A stretch of DNA of 64,000 bases from Lichtheimia corymbifera B2541 (GCA_000697475.1 JNEU01000776.1:1-64000); one strand, 5' to 3'; shown: positions 44,561-57,384, counted from the stretch's first letter. Made by a program: numbers and translations. The notes: a model not told the origin generated them from the letters alone.

Positions 44561-45563
44561 ATCAAATGTAATGTAGAGTAATAAAGAAGGGAAAGAAAAG
44601 AAAAAGAGGAAAATGAAGGAAAAAGACAAGATGTGTATGTGGGATGCCAAAGGAGAAGGAAAGGGGTTTGAGCTCTTTCCCTTTTGTTTAATGATACATG
44701 ATTCGCTGTGCCTCTTGTTACATCTCCTTTTGACTCAAATGCCATGCTGCTGAAGCCTGGTCTGTGCAGCATCATCAACAACAGTACTATTCGCACTACT
44801 CTATATCGTCCGCTTTATATTGAATAAATCCTTTAGTTATTATAGCCACTCATTTGGGATATTATAACATGGAAAGATACCAAAAAAAGCCGTTGGGTAT
44901 GCTGATGGACACACGAGAGACTATTGAGTGACAACTAATTATGCTTGAATTAGGTGTATGACACAGGTTGCGTGCAACCATGATATATGATCATCCCTTT
45001 AATGATGACGATTGATGAAGGCTATAGAGATAAAGCTATGTACATTTTATCGTTTTTGATCTAGAGGCAGAAAGTGTAGCTGCTATAATTAGCCATTGAT
45101 TTTCCAGCAGTAAGATAGGCCGCGTACATAAGCACATGAAAGAGATATATAGCACCTTATGTTCTTATTGCTGATCCAATATAGGTCGGATCCCAACAAT
45201 GGTTCAGTGATACGCGCTATTCTTTGATAATTGGGTATTGATTTGGTTGTTCTTGCACAGCAAACAAGGAGGGTGGTGATGAGGGAGAATGAATCGGTCG
45301 TTTGTAACCTTGGTTCATGTTCTCGAAATGGGTTCTTGTCCCACAATATCCTTCCCTCCGAAGACCTTTTTTTATCCTTGTCCACCTAACAACTTGTTCT
45401 TCTTCTTTTTCCTTCCCTTGTCCAGCCCATGCCTGTACTAATCGGCTGGTCTTGATCGACAATTCCTTTCTTCAACATACGCCACCACACTACCCGCATA
45501 AAAGCTTAGCCTACACCACTTTTGACCCGCCTTCCATTCGTTTCACCACGTGCACCCGTCAAC
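44561..45563. other. Shared upstream region of two divergent genes
   Basis: It lies between the minus-strand small gene and the plus-strand membrane-protein gene. A plus-strand frame at 45317-45649 overlaps the start of the next gene in another frame and is rejected. No other gene is seen. Confidence 0.45.
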
Positions 45564-46994
45564 ATGATCAGCAAACGCATCACGGGTATGTTTTCTTTCT
45601 TTCATTTGCGCTCTCCTCTTTTGCATTGCTTATGCGACCCGTATGTTGACGAACGACTATAGAAAGTGAATGTGCCAACATGGGCAATGCATATCCAATA
45701 TGTGCACCACAGACCAGCGATACATGGTACCAAGGAAACGAGTACAAGTTTATATGGAATTACAAGTAAATAAATATATGCAGAAAGAAAGTGACATGCA
45801 GGGTCAACTAATATGCTTGTTGTTTGCTTTTTACAGCTTTCCATATTTCATCTCTGGTCAGGTAACCCCTGAATCGGATCGGGGACGTTAAGTTCATTAT
45901 TCACCAACACTCGTTTTGTATATCAGTCGCAGGCAGATAGTTGGCTTGATCTCCATTTGTACTTTCGTGAGAATTACGCCTATCAAGAAATCTTCCATTG
46001 GGACAATCTACCATTATTAGATGGCTCGCTTACCGTCACCGTGAACGAATCATGGTTCCCGATACCCACCAACTCACCCAATCAAACATGGACACTCTAT
46101 GGATATTACCTTCCAGCAGGTACCAATGCATCTCAAGAATTAGTCAACACGTATAGCATGTTCCCTCGACCCTTCAATTTCACTGCAGTTCGTAAGTATA
46201 CATATACATATAATATATTATGCAACATGGATCCACTCATATCATCATCTTCATACTTAGAACTTGGTGATGGCAGCAGTAACGGTGGATCAGATAGCCA
46301 AGGAAATTCTTCCCATGCTGACAGCAGTAGCAGTAGCAGTGATTCGGATCATTTACCAGGATGGGCTATAGCAGTGATTGTTATTGCATGCGTCGCCCTT
46401 GCTGCCGTCATTGCAGCTATATTCGCAGCACTTTGGTATTTCCGTCGTCGTCGTCAAAATGCAAATGCTGAAGCAGTCAACGTATCATCAACAGCAGCAG
46501 CGTCATCATCACCACCGCCACCACCAATGTCACAAGCTAATATCTCTAGCAGCAATAACAACAATGACATGGGGACAAATACTGCAAATTCATCAAAGCC
46601 AGCAATACAAGGAAATGATGGAGAATCGATTTATTCAAGTACACCAATGATGGCAGCAGTCGCTGGTACAGGAATGTCATCCGTACGAGACTCAAGTACC
46701 ACAGATGGATCCAATGCATCTCGAGCACGCACGTCACCACCTGCAGACACCTTCCGAAATTTACTACAGCATTATCCAGATTGGAAAGCCGTGTTGCCAG
46801 GTCAAGAAGAGGATCATGATGAAGCACAGCGTCGTCGTCTTGGTGAAGCATTACTTCAACGAGAATTAGAGGAAGAAGGAGCTGCAGTAAAACAAACTGA
46901 TCATCGCGCACTTGCTATTCAGACCGTTGCACCACCGCATGAACCACAAGAAAGCACAGCCGTTGTATTAGAACGTTCACCATCAAGCGCATGA
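45564..46994 (+). CDS. Single-pass membrane protein with Ser-rich stalk and disordered tail
   Basis: Exons join across introns near 45587-45660, 45770-45838, 45864-45930 and 46194-46259. The mature part begins ECANMGNAYPICAPQTSDTWYQGNEYKFIWNYNFP, an extracellular beta-rich domain with several N-glycosylation sites (NESW, NQTW, NASQ, NFTA). A Ser-rich stalk precedes one membrane helix (WAIAVIVIACVALAAVIAAIFAALWYF), a basic stop-transfer RRRRQ and about 190 disordered cytosolic residues with an RNLLQHYPDWKAVLPGQEED helix. The layout recalls fungal wall-stress sensors, but no named domain is matched. The first exon (MISKRIT) gives no signal peptide, so the true start is probably in an exon I have not found. 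Confidence 0.7.
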
Positions 46995-47213
46995 TCCCCC
47001 TTCCCCCCCAACCCATGATTCCTATATTCTCCTCCTCCATTATGTACTTTTTTACCTTATATTCTGTATACTTATCAAAGACACAATTCACGCAACATCA
47101 TCCTATTTACATTGTTCATCAATAATTAAAGCAGACTATGTGTGCGCACAACGATATATGTAACAAAATGATTTAAAAAAATGCGACAAAGGGGGTGGTT
47201 TTTAATGGATGAA

Positions 47214-47745
47214 TCATTGAGTAATGGTATCTTGAGTAGGTCTGGCTGTCACAGTAGGTTCCTTATTGCCGGCGTCCTTTTGATCCGCAGCGTCTGGAAC
47301 AAGAGGGCTTTCCTTGACTGGACTAGAGCTTGAACCAGCGTTGGGGTTTGAGTGTGGGATGGTGTCGGGCGATGGGTGCTCTGATCCAATCTCAACTTCA
47401 GGCTCTTTACCCGCCTTGGACAATGCATAGTCTCCCGAGTCAAAATACTTGCGCTCCTACAAACACATACATACACACGCACACACATAGTGAGTCGTCT
47501 TTGCCAAACACCCTTTTGATATTCAACATACCTTGAGCTTATGTCCCAAAAGATCTTTACGGTCAGGCAACTTGCCATACATTTGGAAGAGCTTACGTTC
47601 CTCGTCACTAAGTTGCTACGCAAAAGAAACCCACGACAAAAGAAGGCGGCAAGTGTCAATCTTGGTGCATCACATAGCCTCTTTATGTTCAATGACAAGC
47701 AGTACTTACACTCAGGTCAATCTTGTTTGCTTTTGCTGGATGCAT
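47214..47745 (-). CDS. IGO1: Endosulfine (Igo1/ARPP19 family), PP2A-B55 inhibitor
   Basis: Three exons (47745-47710, 47615-47532, 47456-47214) join to 120 residues: MHPAKANKIDLSQLSDEERKLFQMYGKLPDRKDLLGHKLKERKYFDSGDYALSKAG and a disordered Ser/Pro tail. FDSGDY is the invariant motif whose Ser is phosphorylated by Rim15/Greatwall, turning the protein into a PP2A-B55 inhibitor at quiescence or mitotic entry. The RKLFQMYGKLP helix is also typical. The second intron holds a CA-rich run close to its acceptor. The gene is divergent from the phosphoketolase gene, sharing about 530 bp of upstream DNA. Confidence 0.93.
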
Positions 47746-48275
47746 TGGAGTGGAATGACACGTTGGTAAAGAGAGAGCTCGCAGGAATCGGTGAGGGAAG
47801 AAAAGGTGTGCGTTTTTTCTTCGGGAAAGCGGTGAGCCTATTCCCTTTTGGCTGCGACTGAAAAATGGCACCAACCCACGCACGCCTTACTGGAACCGCT
47901 GGGAAACGATCATGCCGCCCAAAATAAAAAAAAACCCCAGGTATCAAAGTTGTACTTGCAAATGCTTGTTTGTATATACATATTCACACACACATACATA
48001 TTCACACACACATACATATTCACATACACACACACATCACCCATCATTGGTCTCATTACTGCTATCATTATATAAACATTACATATCATGGTGTCGTCAT
48101 TGTCTTTACATTCTACAGCATGCAGCATAAAAAATGTTATTCAATTACGTCGGTCTTGCTATCGGTGAGAGTGAGACCATATTGACGTCAATAAACTCAT
48201 ATCTATACACACACACGCCCACAATACATTCCATGTAACCCTTTCTTTTCCTCTTTCTCTAACCACTTTTACAAC
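47746..48275. other. Shared upstream region of IGO1 and phosphoketolase genes
   Basis: This divergent promoter region contains an 18-bp minisatellite (47981-48036) and pyrimidine-rich DNA (CCCTTTCTTTTCCTCTTTCTC) just before the phosphoketolase ATG. No gene is seen in it. Confidence 0.5.
47981..48036. repeat. 18-bp minisatellite, three copies
   Basis: Unit TATTCACACACACATACA is repeated exactly twice (47981-47998, 47999-48016) and then once with changes. It lies between divergent genes. Confidence 0.9.
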
Positions 48276-51227
48276 ATGTCATCCTCTACAAGCGACATTC
48301 AAAGTCCTGCTGTTGTGCAGTTAGACATACACAAGGTCGATAAGAAGACCATCGAACCATACATCTTAATGCAGCGTGCAGCAAACTACTTGGCTGGTGC
48401 AATGATCTTTTTGCAATCCAATTTCTTATTGGAGCGAAAGCTCAAACCTGAAGATATCAAACCTCGTCTCTTGGGTCATTGGGGAACATGTCCAGGGATC
48501 AATCTGGTTTATGCACACTGCACTCGCTTAATCAAGGAAAAATCCCTTCCTATGATTTTGGTGACAGGCCCTGGTCACGGTGCTCCTGCCAACCTTGCCA
48601 ATCTTTTCCTTGAGCATTCGATTACGCGGTACTACTCAGATTACACATATGATCGCCAGGGCATTGAACGCCTACTTAAGGGGTTTTCTTGGCCAAGCGG
48701 TTTTCCAAGGTAAGTAAAAGCGTGTGCTAGTATAGTGATATGATATCCTAATTCAAGCATATCATAGCCATACCAATTCTGAAGTACCAGGTCAAATCCA
48801 TGAAGGTAAAATATAATGAATGGCTGAACGAAAAGACCCTATATCGTTGACGAATTCATATAGGAGGTGAATTGGGATATGCATTGGCAGTGAGTTTTGG
48901 TGCCGTGCTTGATAATCCAGACTTGATTGCAACTTGTTTGGTGGGAGGCAAGTACATACATTGGATATGGGGTAAAATGGTGCTTACTTTTGTTTCTGTA
49001 GATGGAGAATCAGAGACTGGACCAACAGCCACATCATGGCATGCCTATAAATTCATTGATCCTGCGGTGTCAGGTGCTGTTCTCCCTATTCTGCATTTGA
49101 ATGGTTACAAAATATCGGGACCGACGTTATATGGCTGCATGAGGTGAGTAGGCTTTATATGCATGTGGTCATGAAATTGCTCTTGGATGGGAACGATTAA
49201 TCGGTAATGACATAGCACGGAGGAATTGGTTGCCTTGTTTACGGGCTATGGTTATCAAGTACGGATTGTGGGTGAACACCTTGATGACATACAGCAAGAT
49301 ATGGCCGTATCCATGGAATGGGCAATCGGAGAGATACAACGTATTCAACGAGCTGCTCGTGAGCATGGTGGCAAGAACCGAATTTACAGGCCACGTTGGC
49401 CTATGCTTATTTTACGATCACCTAAAGGCTGGACAGGACCCAAAGAGGCTCACGGTAAAGCGATTGAAGGCACCTACCATGCGCATCAGGTACCCTTACC
49501 CAAGGCAAAACAAGATCAAGAGGAGCTTGACAAGTTGCAAGAATGGCTCCAAGCCTATCATCCAAAGCAATTATTCGATGAGCGAGGTCAGCCTATCAAA
49601 GCTATTCAAGATTGCTTCCCTGATGATGATCTACGAATGGGTATGCGAAAGGAAACACATCAAGGGACTTACAAGCCGCTTGTGCTTCCCGATTGGAAAG
49701 AATTTGTCTATGACAAAACTGGAGAACAATCATCCATGGATCTTGCTGGCGCCTATCTTGCAAAAGTTATTGAACAAAACCGGCATTCCTTCCGCATCTT
49801 CTCCCCTGATGAGTTGACATCAAATAAGCTCACTCGGGTGCTTGACGTTACAAATCGAACTATGGAGGTAAGTTGTACTGCTATACTAGACGAGAGAAAT
49901 TTCCATATATAAATATCAAACATCATAGTGGGATCGTGACCTGGTGGGGAAAGGAGGGCAAATCATTGAAGTGTTATCAGAACACATTTGCCAAGGTCTT
50001 CTTCAAGGATACACGCTGACTGGTAGGACAGGTTTATTCCCAAGCTATGAAGCGTAAGTTGACACTAGTACCATTAAAAGCTTAGTGTACTGATCGGCTC
50101 TATAGCTTTCTCGGTATCGTTACGACCATGGTGATTCAGTATTCAAAATTCCTAAAGCTTGGCCAAGAAACGCTTTGGAAACAGCCATTGCCTTCTCTCA
50201 ACTATATCGAGGTAAGCTAATAATAATGAAATCAAGCATGTAGGATCATTAAAAAAAAGCACAATAGAGCAGCACACTTTGGCGGCAAGAGCATAATGGA
50301 TTTAGCCATCAAAACCCTGCTTTCCTCAACAACCTAATGAACCTCAAATCTAACATGATCCGCATTTATTTGCCACCCGACGGCAATTGCATGCTCACCA
50401 CAATCGATCATTGTCTAAAGTCAACCGGATATATCAATCTCATTGTCAGTGCAAAGAACCCTACACCTATTTGGCTGACATCAGCTGCCGAAGTGGAAGA
50501 GCATTGCCGTGCAGGCGTATCCGTATGGCCAAAATATAGCACTGATGGTGGCAAAGATCCTGATGTTGTATTGGTGGGATGCGGTGTGGAGACTACATAC
50601 GAAGTTGTGGCAGCAGTTGCATTGTTACGTCGTGATTGTCCTGAGCTACGAGTGCGTGTCGTCAACGTAACCGATCTTATGGTGCTTGGAATGACGCATT
50701 CGCATCGCCTAGTGCAAAATGAATTTGATGCAATCTTCACCCCAGATAAGCCTATCATTTTCAACTTCCATGGATATCCATCTGCTATCAAAAGTTTAGC
50801 CTATGATCGAGTGGATAATCGTCGGATGAAGGTGGTATGTATAATCAGATTGGGATTTCTAGTGACCTTTCTAGATTCGTTTATTGACTCCTTTTTTCAT
50901 AAGCATGGTTACAACGAAGAGGGTACCACAACAACGCCATTCCAAATGCTGATTGACAATGGTAACGCTAAACACTTATTATACATATCGCCATTGTTAT
51001 CGTATGCTAAAATTTTGTTTCATTGTCTATTAGGTTGTTCCCGTTACGACATTGCCATTGACGCATTGCATAGTTTATCACCAAAAGACACACAGGAAGT
51101 TGCAATCAAGACCCGCACGCTCATTTCCAACTACAGGCACGATATCCACCAGCATGAAAAGTACAGCGTGGCAACCGATGTTGATCCTGAAGATGACCTA
51201 TTGAAGGTTTTTGATTGCCATAAATAA
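48276..51227 (+). CDS. Phosphoketolase (xylulose-5-P/fructose-6-P type)
   Basis: About nine exons join to a full-length enzyme of roughly 800 residues. Hallmarks in order: [18 protein letters not shown], the TPP-site loop [35 protein letters not shown] and [18 protein letters not shown]. The C-terminal half adds [72 protein letters not shown] and [12 protein letters not shown]. The enzyme splits sugar phosphates with inorganic phosphate to give acetyl phosphate, feeding acetate or acetyl-CoA formation. It is cytosolic by lack of a presequence. Introns of normal local type argue for long residence in this genome, though fungal copies are often suspected to be of bacterial origin. Confidence 0.93.
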
Positions 51228-52756
51228 TGCACAATCGGTATTGTCAATATAGTCAAACGTTTTTTGGTATAGCAATAAAACCCAAAATGCTTACGGAAAA
51301 AGCATCGAAAGTGTGCTATCGATCATCGTAGGGCATAAAGTATTTCACCTACTATCATCATCCATCGTAGGAGATGAGATGGATCAGCATTCATTGTTTC
51401 GGAGAGGTTGATAATGAAGCCTAAAAGATAAAGTTGCTTTGTGTCACTCATAGCGGATTATGCATTGGGCATATCGGCGATCTCACATTGGTTGTCTGAA
51501 CGTCAATACGGCTTTTATATAAATGATCAGCGGTGCTATTAGCGCATTGACCTTTTCTGACACAGTTATAGACTTGATCATAGTGTATGCTGCAGATTTA
51601 ATGTTGGCTCGTGTGTTTCATTGCATGACTTGGCTTGTTAAATTTTGCTGCGCCTGGATGTGCTATGGCTGGAGGCGTTCTCAAAGTATCACACCTTCCA
51701 GCTGGTATAGGGCATAGCGGTATTTCAATCTTGGGCAAAGCAGAATAAACGTGGGACCATATTTCAACGTTGGTCTTTATTTTTCATCACTTCCAGAAGC
51801 ATTCAAATTTTCAAAGTCTCTGGCAAGAAATATAAGGTAGTATCTTTGTACCAATCTGCCGAGTGTCGCAATGAAGTTGTACATGGTGCATATGTAATGT
51901 GTAAATCCATCAACACGTATTATTGACATCCAATCAAGCGATGGTGATATGATGCCGCGGCAAGTGGCACGAAGGATGCCTGTTTGCAGTAGCAACTACT
52001 ATTTTAGCCTAGCTTTGTTGGTTGCACTCTGTAACTAAAAGGAGGGTCACAAGACCTGAGCTAGATATTTGGACACAATCGGCGCTCATTTCACACCTGC
52101 TGTATTGTTTTCTTTTCCCTTTATCTCTGCAAAGGAGAGCATGCACACGTAGCATTTAGCAAGAGATGCTACGAAAGCACATGTATATCAGTCTGTGCCA
52201 GCTATGAAACGTGGAACGCAGCATGATGACATACAAACAAACAAATAAATAGAATGATATGGTTGGCTTGATTGGGTAGGTGTTGTTGTCGATGATATAA
52301 GGTGTTGTACGGTGGTTTCACGAGCCAGGATCTTCTTACAGTGAAAGCTGAGAGAAATTTCAAGGAACGGAATCGGTTTTGAGTATTCCATCATCTTACT
52401 CCGTTCTTTTGTAACATTGTCCAACAAAAGGAATTCAGCATAATATGGTATCCAAAGAGTGAATAATGCGCATAGATGACATTTGTATACTATGCAAATA
52501 TAAAAGATCATCCCCAAAAACAGGCCAAGTGAATGTGTGTTATTCTTGCATATGCCGTGACTCAATCCCTTTTTCTCCTTCGCTTTAACTCGGTTCTCCT
52601 CCCCAGCAGCAACGGCTTGTTACACCAGTCTTCAGACATCGGGCTGGCAGCAGTCTCCCCCTCCCCTTCGCCACCTTTTTTTTTCTTATATATTTCTACG
52701 AACGTAGTATTGTGCATTGCTTCTCTTTCTTTCTCTTTCTTTTCACTTTTTATCCA
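51228..52756. other. Intergenic region (1.5 kb), no gene seen
   Basis: A minus-strand frame at 51777-51995 and others are short and domain-free. Just upstream of the next gene, TTTTTTTTTCTTATATATTTC (about 52677-52697) could supply its promoter's TATA element, 60-70 bp before the ATG. Confidence 0.45.
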
Positions 52757-53562
52757 ATGGCAAACGATAAGCAACATGGCTTTATTTCAAGAACTGTGGG
52801 ACTATCACTCGGCTTTCTGGGGATCGTGGGATTAGTGTTATCGCTTGTGTCTCTCTTGCCAGTCAACTTTTACAACATCTATGTGGCGGTCACTGCTTTG
52901 ACTCAAGTACTAAGGCATGAAAATGACTGGTGGGCTCTCTCTTCGGAAGGTACTTTATACGCTGTCTTTTTGACTGGTGCTATCCTCTCGTCCTTAATCA
53001 CGATCGCCATGGTGCTGGTGACGGCATGTCGTCAAAGACCACACGATGCACAGATGGCGGCAGCGTCAGCAGCAGTTGAGCAAGATATCGAAGGAAAAAG
53101 GAGATCAAGCGTGTGGTTAAGTCGTATAGGCTGTCTTATTTTTGTTGGACAGATTAGTTGGGCGTTATTTGGTAAGTGCATAAGCGGCAAGGAGGGAAAA
53201 GAAAGAGCGCGCGTTGTGTGTGTGTGTGTGTGTGTGTGTGCGGACGCGGAACAAAGAGAGCGGAAGCATTGACGTTGTTGATAGGCACCCATCTCTTGTT
53301 CTTTTTGGGAGATACCAGCTTACCTGCCACGATTCACAAATCAACCATGTTATCCGTACTTATCCTGTGGCTAAACTACCTTATCCTCACCGTCTTCGCA
53401 TTCATCCTCTTTTGTGCCTCGTTCTTTATTATCCTCGGTGCTCGTCGTGGTAATTCCCGTCGTCCTTCCACTACTAGACCCCCTTCCGTTGTTGGAGAAG
53501 AGATGCAATACCATCGTGAGGAAACTACACCATTGCTTAGCAACAATAATCCCTCCTTGTAA
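52757..53562 (+). CDS. Four-TM membrane protein, tetraspanin-like layout, function unknown
   Basis: Two exons (52757-53171, 53285-53562) join in phase to 230 residues. The N terminus is MANDKQHGFISRTVGLSLGF. Hydrophobic segments are GLSLGFLGIVGLVLSLVSLL, GTLYAVFLTGAILSSLITIAMVLV, SRIGCLIFVGQISWALFGTHLLFFLG and ILWLNYLILTVFAFILFCASFFIILG. A charged cytosolic loop separates the second and third. The tail contains RRPSTTRPPS and a TTPLL sequence that resembles a dileucine sorting signal. No tetraspanin CCG motif is present, so this is only a topological likeness. The intron contains a perfect (TG)13. Confidence 0.7.
53215..53240. repeat. (TG)13 microsatellite within an intron
   Basis: A perfect dinucleotide run in the single intron of the four-TM protein gene, 44 bp upstream of the 3' splice site. 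Confidence 0.95.
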
Positions 53563-53574
53563 CACAATGCATCA

Positions 53575-53608
53575 ACACACACACACACGCACACACACAC
53601 ACACACAC
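53575..53608. repeat. (AC)n microsatellite just after the four-TM gene stop codon
   Basis: A 34-bp AC run with one GC interruption, starting 13 bp after the stop codon, so presumably in the 3' UTR. It is complementary to the intronic (TG)13 of the same gene. Confidence 0.95.
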
Positions 53609-53835
53609 TCACAATTTACTCATCATACGCTCTTGCATTCCCCACCACCAACACCACCACGACGTTTGTCATCCCAATCACAATCGATTCCCGGTCCATT
53701 TCACACCTTTGTATACATATCCCGTATAGCCTATTCATGTTCATATTCTTTTCTTTTCTTCATCTAGTATTTTATTCTTGTATTTTTCGCTTTTGGCAAA
53801 CAATGCTTTTTATCCTATATTATTATATATACATA

Positions 53836-56010
53836 TCAAAGTGAAGAGCTATGCGACTCATTGATAACGAATATTAAGATGATGAAGGACATTGCTATCA
53901 GCATATCCCAACGTTCGCGTACAAACTCCAAGAATTGAATCCCATTGACCTCTTCTACTTGATCCATCGAGTATGTCCGGATCTCTTGGTTTAGCAGCCC
54001 AACAACTAGATAGACGTTTCTTAATAACAATGACTCTAGTAATAATAATAATATCATCACGTACCCATGTATGTGTCTTTTTCATGCTTGTAAAATGTAA
54101 TGGTTCCAATCCCCTAAAGCAACAACGACTTTAGCAATGTCTCCTCTGACGATATAAATCACACTTACGGCAGCATCTAACTCTCCTTGTGTTGGTGCGA
54201 CGACCATGCTCAGGTACCAGCTGTGCTTCACAATACGGTGATGTGGTTCCGGTTCACGCTTGAAAATATGGATGACATTGGCATCGGTCCACACTGCTAA
54301 CAACGATCCGCTCTCGTCCAGCTCGGCACCCACAGGAATCTCGTATTCACTGGCCGTTTCCAATCTATCACCATAGCTCCAAAAGTAATACTCGGGTAGA
54401 ATAGACTTGTCCGTGTTCCTGTACAGGAAAGGGCTCTCCTCCTCGTCGTACTTTAGCACATCCACTCGATCCGTATAATCCACCGTCAAGAATTGATTCT
54501 TCATAAAAGGCACCACCAATGTTTTCCCATCCTTGGAACGAGCTAAATAGGTATGCTAGAATGAGTTGCTTGTAAATCACTGGCTCCCAAGGAACATACT
54601 CAGAGAAAGTTGTGGCATTTTAGTTTCAACGCGATCATGATGCAGCTGATGTGTACCATCCACAAATGCCATATACTGCACGTTCTCCTCGCTGTAAATC
54701 TTGGTCTATAACGTATATCCTCACGTGTGTCAGATTGGACCAACCGTGATCATTGCCCTCTCGCTCTCTCCTTTTCTCTTACAGGTTTAATATCGCTCTT
54801 ATCACGCTGTTTCCATGTATTGGTGGTGGTGTTGCCATCAGTGATTGTAATATTGACATGATAGTAGTCTCGAGTCTTGTGTACATCAGCAGAGAACACG
54901 CGATAAGTATCGTTACTGGGATGGGAGAAATGCAAATAAGTGAATAGGTTCCAAAGATAACTGCCGGCAATCCTAATACTTACGCGGGTGAATAGATTCT
55001 AGCAAAGACGACACGATGTTTTTGAGTGAACTTGGGTTGATGGTATCCTAAGTAATACATATAATTGAGCGATCGTCATCCATGCATGCATTAGCGCCTT
55101 ACTTTTTACCGGTTCACCAGGTATCATTTTATCCAATGGGATGCTGATTGAATGTGGAGGATGGTTGAGCTTTGTAGGAAGAGGTGCGATCCGAAAACGG
55201 TAAATGTCGGGATCTCTGTGCATGAATATTAGCCCATTGGTGTGTGTAGATCAAGAAGTAGCATTTATACATACCTTGAATACAAGATCGATGTATGTTC
55301 TAGGTTGAACCAGTCAATCCATGTTGTGCCTCGCATGATCAGATCCTTGTATTCCATGACATCATTTGATTCTTCCGGGAAATAATAAACACGAGTGATA
55401 TGCTGTGCATCTTCATTCTCGAGGACATGATACATGACTGCAAATTGGAGACGATGATTTGAATCGGAAGGTACTGGAGGAGGAGGTGCATGCGATATCT
55501 TGGAAATGGGACCTGAAAGGGTATGCTCAAATTGCACACTCCACTCTTATACAATGATGGGTAAGAAGACAGTATCATATGCTACCAATCCATCATAACT
55601 TACCATCGGATACCAAGGTGCTTCGATTGCTACGCAATGTCTCCAATGGCTTTCGACGTTGTTGCAGCACACCTGCCAATGCATACACACATAAAGTAAT
55701 CAGTGCCGCTGTACCTGAGCCCGCACAGACACACATACATACCCACAACCCCGGTTTTCATGGGCCCTATGCCATGCACCACGCCATTCGAAGAGGCTCC
55801 AGCCAGAGGCATCTCATACCAGATCAGTGTTTGATACAAGAAATCGTTCGTCATTGACAAGATAACTTGATTGGGTTGGGGCCTTCGCATTCGTACTGGA
55901 TTGGAGGCGTAAACTTGAACAGGTCGTGGATAAGGTGGATCGGCAAGAAGACTAACAAGTAGCACTACGGTCATGCCGACCGAGAGCATGACGAAGGAGC
56001 GCCATTGCAT
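53836..56010 (-). CDS. Membrane protein with N- and C-terminal TM segments and a large beta-rich domain
   Basis: About ten exons can be joined. The N terminus (MQWRSFVMLSVGMTVVLLVSLLA) is a signal anchor. The long middle is beta-rich and propeller-like: RLQFAVMYHVLENEDAQHITRVYYF, YRFRIAPLPTKLNHPPHSISIPL, KIYSEENVQYMAFVDGTH, GKTLVVPFMKNQFLTVDY, DESGSLLAVWTDANVIHIFKRE and ITFYKHEKDTYM. The C terminus has a second helix, WDMLIAMSFIILIFVI, before a short Ser-rich tail. This suggests a lumenal or extracellular domain held at both ends. I do not recognise a named family, and repeat count is uncertain. Intron phases are consistent from 54519 to the stop. Confidence 0.7.
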
Positions 56011-57384
56011 ATTCGTTGGAGAGTCAAGCGTTCAGGTGCTTTTGTGTGGGGGTCTCTTCAGTAAAGTGGAGAGAGTGAACAGCCAATCAAATTGATATCA
56101 TCCAATAGAGAAGCAGGCCGTCTGAAATATCAGTTATATCACCTCACCTACTACATGCTGCGTCCAAGAACATTTACGCTTGCTTGTCAACTATGAAGAT
56201 GTCAACGACTTTTTCTTTTCATATAAACAATATCCTCAAACAACGTGCAAGAAGCGATTTGTAATATTATCCCATATCTGATTTATGCAACAACGTGCAC
56301 ATTCAATCACATCAAAAGGCTCTTTGTAATAATGCACCATCTCGACTCTTTATGACTATAGAAATACCCACACCCATTATGCAGATATATATAATAAACT
56401 TCGCCGACACATCTCTTTCTTCTTTCATCACATCACTCTTTGATTGCTGAGATCTTCAAAGCCTCTTTGTAAGCGGTTCATGTATCAATATTCAAAATGG
56501 CCAATAGTTTCATTCCCTTTTCATTGTAATATTTGGCTCTTTCACTAAGATAAAGCGTAATCATATTGCAGGATGAACCAGGTATTCACAATTCTTTTAG
56601 ATGTAGTCTGCAAAGCTGGACTAGGTATCATTAGACGAAACGACAACCAAAGTATTGAACTAGCATCCATTGAAGAGTCATGGTTGGGGTAGAGGTTACC
56701 AATCTACGCCTTTAAATGATTTATACTTCTATCGCTTTCCTTTGCATATCTGTATATTCGCATAACAACAATCATGCTGTGTAATTGATGCCTACTGAAA
56801 CTATATGAAGCATCTGTGCCACCCTTGCTATGGTATGATGTGGGATACTGTTATGCAATTTGCTAAACTTTATTCAATTGAGATGAACTGATTACCGCAT
56901 GGCCTGATATCACGCTATTTGTGTTTAATGAAATAGGATGTGCAATTGGATGACTTGCAAGTGATAGTGTAAAACAGGGATGATGAAGGAGGAGAGAAGA
57001 TGTGGTATTCGACAACATCCATATTCAATGATGCTTACTTGTATACCATGAGCTATCTATGCAGAAGGAGGAGGGACAACAGCAGCACATAGAATGGTGG
57101 TAGTGGGGTATTGAGATCTGGGATCGAAACTCCTTACCTTCCATCCCTTATCCACTAAAAAAAGGAAAAGCTAAATGCCATGACATTTACTCTCTTCTTT
57201 TCCCTCTCCACCTCCATCTTCCAATTCTTGTGTTATCCTTTCCTATCCTTTTATTCTATTTGTAATTGCATTTGCGTTGTAAGTATAGACCCAGGCTGCA
57301 TGTCACATGACGTAGAACCCTAACATGATCGAGTTTTTTTTCCCCTTTCTATAAAAATCGGTTGTGTTCAATGCAGGGCCCGCT
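56011..57384. other. Shared upstream region of divergent genes (1.4 kb), no gene seen
   Basis: No coding exon or RNA gene is supported. The right end has pyrimidine-rich tracts (CTCTTCTTTTCCCTCTCC) and a TATAAAAATCGG at 57350-57361, about 30 bp before the ATG at 57385. Confidence 0.45.

Noticed and set aside
45317..45649. 110-codon plus-strand frame before the Ser-rich membrane protein
   Set aside because: It overlaps the first exon in another frame, is Ser/Pro/Phe-rich leader-like DNA and lacks a domain or signal peptide. It could hold untranslated leader of that gene.
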